Assembly: GCA_009667805.1 (NCBI GenBank)
Contig: CM019063.1
Span: 404,680,959 to 404,744,958 of the forward strand
Direction of reading: 5' to 3'
Source of the DNA: Leptobrachium leishanense
Lineage: Eukaryota > Chordata > Amphibia > Anura > Megophryidae
DNA length: 64,000 nucleotides
Numbering within the stretch: position 1 is the first letter of the stretch; every line of letters starts with the position of its first letter. Position numbers and translations under genes: made by a program. The notes beneath the pieces were generated by a model that saw only the letters and a list, made by a program, of their open reading frames with translations, was not told where the DNA came from and searched no databases. This document shows positions 32,807 through 41,414 of the stretch, one piece after another.

Positions 32807-32895
32807 GGACATTGGTGTCTACAATATCAGTCAGAAAGTACATCAGTTGTGCACGGACGCACATTGTGCTCAGAATGCGTTTGACATTAGCCTGA
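32440..32895. mobile_element. TA-target MITE, family M1, copy 3 (diverged), with A-run
   Basis: The left end is AGACCTGGGTCAATCGAACG and the right end GCGTTTGACATTAGCCT. The interior has the same GTCCGCAC/GCACGGACG vocabulary as the other M1 copies. A run of about 34 A bases lies at 32770-32803. Target bases are not clear. Confidence 0.6.
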
Positions 32896-33574
32896 TCTGG
32901 TTCATGATGAAGAATATAAAAACGGACTGAGGGGAAAAAAAAAAAAAAAGTGCATTTTGTACAAAATCTTCCAAACGTAAGTTTTTAATTATTGAACATT
33001 CCATGGGTGCACACTCAAATTTAACAAGCTGTGCACTGCAATGCTACCAAGGCTCCTCACTCTCGATTTTCTTTGAGTGTTCTGATTACACATGGAAAAC
33101 ACTGAATCATGGTATCAATTAACTAAATGTTTAATGGGGAGAACCTGCTATTCATAGCAAAGAAACCTTGAAGATTTCATTTCTAGATCCAGTAGTGTGC
33201 TTTATGACAGAAGCACCCACCACTTTAATAGATTTAGGCTTTGGATGTCCCACCACACTGGCTTGCACAAGCGCTCACAGCCTTGCAAACACTAAAGACA
33301 ACCTTTGTGGCTCATGATCAAAAGGATATGGGCCAACTTCCAAGCAGTAAAAAGGGGTTAACGCAGAATATTCTGATCCACAGAACAAGGTGTTTCAATT
33401 CACTTTGTCTAGAGCACTGTTCGTGGCAGCTCATGGATCACATAGCAGCACGGAAGGTAGGCTCCTTCTGGTGACGTGCAGCCACTACCTGTGGGTACAG
33501 AAGGAAAGAGGCAAAAGAAAAGATGGAGACAGAAAAGGAGAAAAAAAAAAAAAAAAAAGGAAGTCAGGGAAGTC
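32896..33574. other. No recognised feature apart from A-runs
   Basis: Contains an A-run at about 32936-32949 and an A18 run at about 33541-33558. No supported exon. Confidence 0.4.
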
Positions 33575-33590
33575 AAAAGCTGAGACAAAA

Positions 33591-33991
33591 GATCTCGACG
33601 GACCCTCCGGAACTTCAGCCAGACTGAGACCTGAGCGATATTGTTTATTCCCCCCCCCCCCCAGCTTTTTTCTTCTCTGTTTACGTGTCACTGGTCTATA
33701 GATAGAGCTCTGAGTATAATCTATCAGGACAATTTATGGCATTTATGTTGATAGTCCTACATGCTGATGTGCTTCTTTTGTGTTTTCTTCCTTCACTGAG
33801 GTTGGGACTTCTTGCTTTTTGTTTTTATTATTCCCTTATTGACCTGTTACTACTTGCATCTTACATTATCTGACTGGCTGACTGTAGTTAGTTTGGCCAG
33901 CCCTAGACGGCTGTCTTTTTCTACGTTTGATTTAGTGAATTTCTTGTTGTTATGTATAATTCTCTAAGAATAAGAATAAAAAAAAAAAAAA
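33591..33991 (+). mobile_element. Short retroposed sequence with poly(A) tail
   Basis: It ends GAATAAGAATAAAAA plus about 18 A bases. It is flanked by AAAAGCTGAGACAAAA at 33575-33590 and again directly after the A-tail (about 33992-34007). This is a target-primed retroposition, probably a truncated L1-like 3' end or a SINE. A C14 run is at 33649-33662. No domain is encoded. Confidence 0.8.
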
Positions 33992-34015
33992 AAAAGCTGA
34001 GACAAAATTCGTTAA

Positions 34016-34885
34016 AGGGACATGCATACTTGGCTAGTGTGCTTTTAAAAATGTGTAATGCCTTTTAAAATTAGTCAGTAGTGTAATTCAGCAGGGATAA
34101 AAAGGATGTTATTTTTTAAGATTTACCTGTTCGTGTTTTCCATGTCCACCGCAGGAGGCACTTTAAGCTAACCAGTGTTTATACCTAGTTATAGATTATA
34201 AATAAAAAACACTGAGCATGTGCGTCTGAGTTGCTCCTCCCTCCTGCACTATGAGCTGAGGGGTGGGTGGGGCTGACCTGTCACCCCCAGCTACTGCAGA
34301 GACAGGGAAGGAAATAAATACATACACAGGGAGAAAAAGACAGAACGGGACAACAAAGAAAAGCACAGAGAGACTGCAAGAAACGGTAAAGAGACACAGC
34401 AAGATAGGGAAATGCTTTGGGAGGCTTCCCAAAGGCACAGCCAAGCCTCTGAATCCAGCTCCTCCCCTAGGTCGCGCTCCCTGGTCTCCACATAATGAAG
34501 CTCCCTCCAGTCAATAAGCAATGCAAGTTCATAGTACACAGGGTGGAGATCAGTCCCTTTGGGTATGTGCCCCTAAGGCACATGGACTCAAAGAAAGCCA
34601 AGGTAGATTGGGCAGTTGTTTAAAAAAAATAAAAAATATATATATATATATATATATAAAATGTACACGAAGGTTTTGCACTCACGGTTCACTGCAGGGT
34701 TCCACTCTCACCCGGTGCTTAAGCAAAGGCTAGAATCAATGTAGAATGGCAAGAATGCAAGCACTCATATATATATATATAATTTTTTACACCTTTTAAA
34801 TTTATTCTAGTTTGTCTATTATTATGTATAAAAATGTTTAAATGTCAATTTAGGTTTTTTTTCCCTCCTAGACATGCATATCCCT
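34016..34885. mobile_element. piggyBac-like non-autonomous element 2
   Basis: Ends AGGGACATGCATA and CATGCATATCCCT are flanked by TTAA (34012-34015, 34886-34889). The interior (CTAACCAGTGT, GAGTTGCTCCT, ACAGGGA blocks) matches, in reverse, the sequence at about 40480-41060. A fragment with AT-repeats near 34520-34790 appears inserted. Confidence 0.75.
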
Positions 34886-34889
34886 TTAA

Positions 34890-35394
34890 GGAAATTAATG
34901 CATTTTTCCCCACTCATCTCCGTATTGATTATTAAAGCTAGGAGGATTTCTTCTTAGTTTAATTAAAAAGATGTAGAAGTGTTACAAACGGCTCAGCAGT
35001 GAAAGGGTTAAAGGATTTATTTTTATGAGCAGAGGGACTTGATATGACATTGGTCAAAGATGTTGGTAAGATCCCAAAGGATGAGCGCACACAAACTGCA
35101 GCTTCCCTTAGAGTGCCAGAACATCATGCTCTTGTGGGCACTTACTGAGAGTCATTGTGCAGTGCTGCACAATTGGCCTTCAACAACACTGGCATGCAGA
35201 CTCGTCAGGTAGGACGGCTCTAACACACTGCAGGAAGCAAGTGACCACAAAACACTTTAGTTTTCTGTGCCTTTCTAATTTTTTGTTAGCGATTTCCTTT
35301 TAAATAAGCCCCACTTCTGTTAGGCATGAACAGAGTAAGACCCCAACACAGTGATCTAAGCAGATGTTGCTATTTCCTATAAGGAATAATCACA
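34890..35394. other. Intergenic sequence 3' of LSM6
   Basis: No element or exon recognised. It lies just beyond the LSM6 polyadenylation signal. Confidence 0.4.
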
Positions 35395-35419
35395 AAAAAA
35401 TAATTGCCCATAAATGCTG

Positions 35420-35425
35420 TTTATT
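35420..35425 (-). terminator. LSM6: LSM6 polyadenylation signal AATAAA
   Basis: On the minus strand AATAAA lies about 450 nt after the LSM6 stop codon, the first canonical signal I find. Cleavage would be expected around 35395-35410. Confidence 0.6.
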
Positions 35426-35869
35426 TTACAGTGCATGGAACAAGACAAAATAAGAACATGTAAACCAGTGAAACTTAGTATCTCCAGAAAACAGATTAAA
35501 CATGTAAAAACGTAGCTGGAGCTTGCTGCAGTGGACACTCATACTGTATCATTCACCAGGTTGAGGCATGTGTGCCCACTCGAAAGACATCGGAGTTTAT
35601 TCTATGTATACTGAAGAAATGGCTAAAAAGAACCTGAAGTAAAAAAGGTATTTATGCTTTGCTGGCTTTTCGGTAGCCAATATACAACGGTCTAAAAAGT
35701 GATGTGTATTTTTGGCATGATAAAGTTTAAAGAAAAAAAAAAAAAAAGTTTCCTCTTCGGATTTCTCAAAAAAATGAAAATGCCACTTTTAGGAGTCTCA
35801 AAAACGAGAAGTTACATGTAGTCTTTACAGTTGGGTTTGATAAAAAAAAAAAAAAAAAAAGCTTTCAGG
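35426..35869 (-). other. LSM6: LSM6 3' untranslated region
   Basis: The sequence between the stop codon (35870-35872) and the AATAAA signal. Two T-runs on the minus strand (about 35842-35860 and 35732-35747) are the only low-complexity features. Confidence 0.55.
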
Positions 35870-35904
35870 TCACATTCTCCTCTTTTGCGTGCTTATATAC
35901 AGGA
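35870..35904 (-). CDS. LSM6: LSM6 coding exon 3 (terminal)
   Basis: The acceptor CTTTTTCAG precedes 35904. The 35 coding bases finish the split Val codon and encode LYISTQKRRM and a stop, the conserved C-terminus of LSM6. They include the beta-5 strand that pairs with the neighbouring subunit in the Lsm ring. The exon is too short to stand out as an open frame; it was located from the protein ending and splice phase. The intron before it (35905-40148) is filled with transposable elements. Confidence 0.93.
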
Positions 35905-36513
35905 CTGAAAAAGAACAAGATACAAGAGATTAGAATACATGCCATAAAGTATAGCTTTACATTATATACTTCAATTCAGAGTCACCTCAAATATCTAGGT
36001 ATGTGGTTACCCAAATCTATCTTTTTGGCCCCCACATCGAAAAACTCATCTAAACTCTACCCCAAACTAGGTGCCCTGTACAGAAACATCCTGCCTGAGC
36101 CCCGCGGTAAGAAAGCAAATTGTACAACAAATGCTTATGCCAGCCATTGATTACAGAGATCTAGTATATGGAGTCGCCCCTCAAACACCTCCAGAAACTT
36201 ACACTGTATAACTCATTCTGCCGCTTTGTGCTACAATGTAACTACATGACCCATCATTGTGACATGTTAAAAGAGCTAAACTGGCCATAGCTGGAATCTA
36301 GACGCACCCTTCACCTTTCCAACCTGGGTGTTTAAGAGCTTTTCTGGGAAGCTACCACCCTACCTGAATAGGCTGCTTGCCCCAGCAGTTCCCTTATCCT
36401 ATAACCTCAGATCTAGGACCAGCACCTTACTTGCAATACAAAAAGAAAGCGGCGCGATCCTCATTTTCCTACAGAGCACCGCAAATATGGAATAACCTCC
36501 CAGACACCATTAA

Positions 36514-37678
36514 CCCCTTCCCGACCGCTGACGTACCCTGTACGTCCTGTGTTCGGGTCTCCCTTAGACCCGATGACGTACAGGGTACGTCAGCGGCGCC
36601 AAATCCCCCTCCCGCCCGATACTCACCTCCCTCGTCGGATCCCACGGCGATCTGACAGGGAGGAAGCCTGCCCATGTGATTTACATGGGCAGGCGAGGCT
36701 GATGACGTCGCCACGCTGCGTGGTGACGTCATCAGAAGGTGCCCCCATTTGTTTCAATGGAGGGGAGGGGGCTCCTTCGGAGCCCTCTATCTCCCCAACC
36801 ATTGAAGCTAGGGAGATGCCGTTTGCACCGCTGGAGAGGGGAGAGCCTCCCCTTTCCAGCGGTGTATGGCATTAACCATTTCGCCGCCGGATCACGTTGC
36901 GGCGCCAATACGTGATTCAAACCTGGAGGGGGGCTGACATCTTGGATGTCAGCCAAGCCTCCAGGTCCCCCCCCACCCACTGACAACCTCACCATATGTG
37001 TGAGGATGTCAGTGGGCCAGTTAACCCTCTAGCTGCCATGTAGAGATAAAGGGATCCTTAGGATCCCCTTATCTCCCGATCCATGGCAGCTAGATGGCCT
37101 TTCAAATGATACCAAACATGACCAGGTTTGGTTTTAAAAAAAAAAAAAAAATGTAAATAAAATAAAAAAAATTAAAAAAAAAAAAAAACATTTTTTTATT
37201 TTATAAGTTTTTTTTGTCTGGGGGGAGTTTAATTAAATAGGACCTAGGCTGTCATCTAAAAATAATTAGCACAAAATGGTCAGAATGAGCGCAGCGCACA
37301 TAGGTGAACTGGCTCAGCAGTGAAAGGGTTAAAAGGTAAAAACATGTAAAAATTGGGTATTTCTATTCTCGGGATAAAATTTGGAAACTATTTAGCCGGG
37401 GTCTTTATTGGTGGTTATAGCTTTAGGGGATTAAATTATGAAAAAGTGTGATTTTACCATATTTCATATTTTTTTTTATATTAAATTATTGGATATGATG
37501 GAAATAATGGTATTTCTAGAAAGTCCATTTAATGGCGGGAAAAAGGGTGTATAATATGTGTGGGTTGAATAAACGAGTAAGAGGAAAATTTGATCTAAAC
37601 ACGAGCAGCGCAGAAACGTAAAAACAGCAGCGGTCACTAAAGGACGGATTTGTGTAAAACCGCCCGGTCACTAAGGGG
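36514..37678. mobile_element. piggyBac-like non-autonomous element 3, inside LINE coding sequence
   Basis: Ends CCCCTTCCCGACCG and CGGTCACTAAGGGG are flanked by TTAA at 36510-36513 and 37679-37682. Removing the element with one TTAA restores the LINE frame (DTI followed by KSSPSL). The left part contains a palindrome around CGCTGACGTACCCTGTACGT (36525-36598). No transposase frame is present. Open frames at 36377-36995 are incidental. Confidence 0.93.
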
Positions 37679-37708
37679 TTAAATCTTCCCCCAGTCTAAA
37701 GTCCCTTA

Positions 37709-37999
37709 AAGCCCTGTTCACATTGTGCGATTTATCGTGCGGATTTTGCCGCGACGTTGCAGCAAAATCCGCGCGACGTCGCGCTGTGTAGCTTCTCCAA
37801 TGCATTTCAATGGAGCTGTTCACATCTTGTCGCATGTCGCAGGTACATGACCTTTTTTTGCGATTTGCTATCTGAATTTGCGATTTGTATTGGTGGTGCT
37901 TTGCAAAAATCGCACAAAGTAGTGATGTCGCGCGACATTATTCGCACCATGTCGCGAATATGAAAATCGCGATTTTCAAATCGCAGTGTGATCGGGGTC
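37709..37999. mobile_element. TA-target MITE, family M4, copy 2
   Basis: Ends AAGCCCTGTTCACATTGTG and CAGTGTGATCGGGGTC are flanked by TA (37707-37708, 38000-38001). It is homologous to 26595-26893. It lies a few codons downstream of the piggyBac-like insertion in the same LINE. Confidence 0.8.
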
Positions 38000-38336
38000 T
38001 AAGAGTTCCCTATTAACATACTTCAATACAGTATGTAGCTGTAAACATGTAACATAATGACTTTATTTCCTACATATTTATTTTTCTGTTAATCTGTATA
38101 TTTGGTCTTGTGTTAATATCTTGCATTTTACTATTTTGTATTTCTGTAACCACTCAATGTTCAACCCAGGACATACTTGAAAACGAGAGAAATCTCATTG
38201 TATCCTTCCTGGTAAAATCCTTAATAAATAAATAAAATACAACACACTGATCAGTGTCTTATGCTTTGCAAGACACAATGGGCAACTGACATATCCAAAG
38301 ATTGGCTGCATTGTAGGCTTGTAATGCAGAAATTGC

Positions 38337-39729
38337 TCATCTACAGAAGACTGGAAATTAGCAAATGTTGTGCCCATTTACAAGAAGGGTAGTAGGGAGG
38401 AATCGGGGAACTATAGGCCAGTTAGTCTTACGTCAGTAGTGGGGAAATTAGTGGAAACCATGTTAAAGGAAAGGATTGTTGAACATCTAAAAACACATAG
38501 ATTACAGGATCAGAAACAACATGGGTTTACCTCAGGGAGATCATGCCAAACTAATCTTATTGATTTTTTTGATTGGGTAACAAAAATAATAGACACAGGT
38601 GGTGCAGTAGACATTGCTTATTTAGATTTCAGTAAGGCTTTTGATACTGTTCCGCATAGAAGGCTTATCAATAAATTGCAATCTTTGAGCTTGGATTCCA
38701 ATATTGTTGAATTGATTAGGCAGTGGCTGAGTGACAGACAACAGAGGGTTGTGGTAAATGGAGTTTATTCGGCGCAAGGTCTTGTTACCAGTGGGGTACC
38801 TCAGGGGTCAGTACTTGGACCCATTCTATTTAATATTTTTATTAGTGATATTGCAGAAGGTATTAATGGAAAAGTATGTCTTTTTGCTGATGACAAAAAT
38901 TTGCAACAGGGTTGACGTTCCTGGAGGGATCAGCCAAATGACAAATGATTTAGGTAAACTAAAAAAAAAAAAAAAAACGGAGTTGTGGCAATTGAGTTTT
39001 AATGTGGATAAGTGCAAGATAATGCACCTGGGACGTAAAAACCCAAGGGCTGAATATAGAATATTTGATACAGTCCTAACCTCAACATCTGAGGAAAGGG
39101 ATTTAGGGGTCATTATTTCAGAGGATCTAAGGGTAAGTAGTCAATGTAATAGAGCAGCAGGAAAAGGGAAGTGCTCAAGCCACTGTACAGAGCACTGGTG
39201 AGACCTCACTTGGAGTACTGTGTGCAGTACTGGAGACCGTATCTCCAGAAGGATATAGACATCTTAGAGAGAGTTCAGAGAAGGGCTACTAAAATGGTGT
39301 ACAGCTTGAAGGAGAAAAGTTACCAGGAAAGGCTTAATGATCTTAACATGTACAGCTTGGAAAAAAAGACGAGACAGAGGAGATATGATAGAAACATTTA
39401 AATACGTAAAGGAAATCCACAAGGTAGAGGAAGGGAGTATATTTAAAAGAAACAAAGTAGCATAACAAGAGGACATAGTCTTAGATTAGAGGGGCAAAGG
39501 TTTAAAAGTAACATCAGGAAGCATTATTTTACTGAGAGGGTGGTGGATACAGGGAACAGTCTTCCAGTAGAAGTGGTAGAGGCCAAAACAGTAATTGAAT
39601 TTAAGCAAGCATGGGATAGGCATAAGGCTATCCTAAACAAAAGATAAATCCAGGTCAAGTATCCATGTAATTGGGCAGACTAGATGGGCCGAAAGGTTCT
39701 TATCTGCCGACATTTTTCTATGTTTCTAT
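38337..39729 (+). mobile_element. Rex1/CR1-type LINE, 5'-truncated (copy 2)
   Basis: Nearly identical to the copy at 9022-11049 but in plus orientation and shorter, starting within the EDWKLANVV segment of the RT. Motif A (YLDFSKAFDTVPH) and [13 protein letters not shown] are intact. The catalytic FADD box is followed by a one-base frameshift (about 38895). An A-run sits at 38962-38978, and about 60 bp are missing near 39165, where copy 1 encodes a GRGISSRKR segment. It ends with the ATTTTTCTATGTTTCTAT tail. It is a dead copy. The high similarity suggests both inserted recently. Confidence 0.88.
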
Positions 39730-40148
39730 TCTCCCTGAAGACAAGTTTCTACTCAAAGTTTTCCATGTAAACTAGTGACAACTGCTACATAATATTCTTT
39801 CATATACCTTTTCTCAGACATGCTTGCAATTCTGTCTTGTAGAAATCCAAAAGGAATTCCTAGATATTAAATTTTAAGTTTAAAAAGGACACTTTGTTAC
39901 TTTAAAAAAGTTCGTCAGGGAGTGTTTAGACTGAGTGGAGTATTGAGTGCCCCTCCCCCTGCACAACACCAGATTTTGAATTTCCCACTTGTTGCTCTCT
40001 AGAGAAGGTGAGAAAAAAGGGGAGTATTTAAAATAAAGAGTCAAGTCAAGAGGGTTGTGTGGAAGACTAGAGAAAGTCTAATATAAACAAGCATGTAACG
40101 AACTCGGCAACAAGCCAATACAATAAACCTTTTCAACTACGACATTAC

Positions 40149-40262
40149 CATTATTTCCGCGGATAAATGCATCACCATATTTATTCTTCAGCTGTCCATT
40201 GACATATTCTTCTGTCTGTTCCAAAGCAATGTTCATATAGCCATCTAGACACGCCAGCACAC
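40149..40262 (-). CDS. LSM6: LSM6 coding exon 2
   Basis: 114 nt bounded by acceptor CTTGGCAG and donor GTAATG. It encodes the end of the Sm1 motif (VLACLDGYMNIALEQTEEY) and the start of Sm2 (VNGQLKNKYGDAFIRGNN). These include the DGYMN loop and the FIRGNN motif that line the RNA-binding pore of the Lsm ring. The phases (1 at both ends) join exactly to the flanking exons. Confidence 0.97.
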
Positions 40263-41312
40263 CTGCCAAGAAGAACATCATGGTTTTGAACAGTTACCTG
40301 CAGTATATTGTTACACCCCCTTCCAAAAGATGATAAATTGAGCTTGTAACTAGGAAATAAAAGGAATACAGATTACCAGGTCTTCATGTGACATTGTAGT
40401 GAAAAGGCAAATTTGTCAATTCCCTAACAATGCAGGGAAAGAAAGGCATGGGATTAGACTGGACTACTATAGAGATATAGATATATATCCCTGCATACCC
40501 CTTTTAAGTGACATTTAAACATTTTATACCTATAGACAAGCTAGAATAAAATTTATAAAAAGTTTAAAACGTGTAAAAATACTAATTTTTTTGCTTTAAA
40601 ACGCTCATTTTGTCTTCTCTGGCCACACCCCTCAGCTAGGGTTGTTTCTTCAGCTCCCACTGCCTGTGTGTTCCCTAATTCCTCCCAACACAGCTTCACA
40701 TGAACTAGCACAAGCTATGCACGCTCAGGACCTCAAACTGGGGAAACTGAGGAACTGAATATTAGCCATCTCTGCAACTGAATGAAAAACACACGCACAC
40801 TCTCAAAGTCTTGTGCACGTGTGCTCTATCATTTCCTGTCTCTACAGTAGCCGGGGGTGAAAAAGTTAGCTTGGAATGGCACACAGCCCCACCCTCACCT
40901 CACCGTGCAGGAGCAACTCAGTCACACATGCTCCGTGTGTTTTTATGCATTCCACAGAATATACACTGGTTAGCTCAGTGTGCCTCCTGAATCAGGATTG
41001 GAGAACGCCAAGAAAAGCAGGTAAAGGCATCCTGACAAAGCATGAATGCGCCTTTAGGTTTTAAAGATTTTTACAGTCTGTAGAAAAGAAAGCATTGCAG
41101 TCAAATGTATATTGTTTGGACCCAGGTTACATTTAGTATACAGATTGCTATAGAAATGGGCAACCAAATGTAAAATTGGCTATTTTGACATAGTTGCTTG
41201 ATGCAATAAGTAATAACAGGTACATATTAGAATCCCACCCCACGCTAGCCAGTCACTCCATGAAGAAATTCTGATCCCCTCCAATAGTAGCCGTATCAAC
41301 TAATAGCATTAC
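40263..41312 (-). other. LSM6: LSM6 intron 2
   Basis: Donor GTAATG at 41312, acceptor CTTGGCAG ending at 40263. It contains a reverse-orientation relative of piggyBac-like element 2 at about 40480-41060. Confidence 0.85.
40480..41060. mobile_element. Diverged copy of piggyBac-like element 2
   Basis: In reverse orientation it matches 34016-34885: GTGACATTTAAACATTTT, GACAAGCTAGAATAAA, GAGTTGCTCC(T/C) and CTAACCAGTGTAT. The termini are eroded, so limits are approximate. Confidence 0.6.
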
Positions 41313-41406
41313 CTCTGTAATCCACACCAGAGTTCAGCTTTACAACAACTGGTCTTCCAATGATTTGCTTCAGGAAGTCACTCGGCGTTTGTTTCCGTAG
41401 ACTCAT
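41313..41406 (-). CDS. LSM6: LSM6 coding exon 1 (start codon)
   Basis: LSM6 is a subunit of the Lsm2-8 ring, which binds the U6 snRNA 3' end in the nucleus, and of the Lsm1-7 ring, which promotes mRNA decapping in the cytoplasm. ATG at 41404-41406 starts MSLRKQTPSDFLKQIIGRP, continuing VVVKLNSGVDYRG. This is the N-terminal helix and first strands of the Sm fold and matches vertebrate LSM6 closely. The three coding exons (41313-41406, 40149-40262, 35870-35904) total 243 nt for 80 residues, the normal family size, with matching phases and GT-AG borders. The exon itself begins at 41414 after an acceptor preceded by a TTCCCCACCCC tract. I see no disabling change, so the gene looks functional. Confidence 0.97.
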
Positions 41407-41414
41407 TCTGATTT

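Larger units (their letters stand above)
35990..38235 (+). mobile_element. LINE 3' part (L2/CR1-like), with two nested MITEs
   Basis: Broken plus-strand frames read YLGMWLPKS, PKLGALYRNILPEP, LQKLTLYNSFCRFVLQCNY and, after a gap, SDLGPAPYLQYKKKAARSSF and RAPQIWNNLPDTI. This is the C-terminal domain seen after the RT in several non-LTR families. The coding sequence is cut exactly at TTAA (36510) and resumes at 37683 with KSSPSLKSLK. It is cut again at TA (37707) and resumes at 38002. The 3' end has AGAGAAATCTCATTGTATCC and an AATAAATAAATAAA tail near 38220-38235. Confidence 0.75.
35905..40148 (-). other. LSM6: LSM6 intron 3, packed with transposons
   Basis: Donor GTAATG at 40148 and acceptor TTTTTCAG ending at 35905. 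It contains a plus-strand LINE (about 35990-38235) broken by a piggyBac-like and a TA-target MITE, then a Rex1/CR1 LINE copy (38337-39729). Both LINEs are antisense to LSM6. Confidence 0.85.

Noticed and set aside
36377..36995. Frames around 36.4-37.0 kb
   Set aside because: They run from LINE sequence into the piggyBac-like element, so they are composite artefacts.
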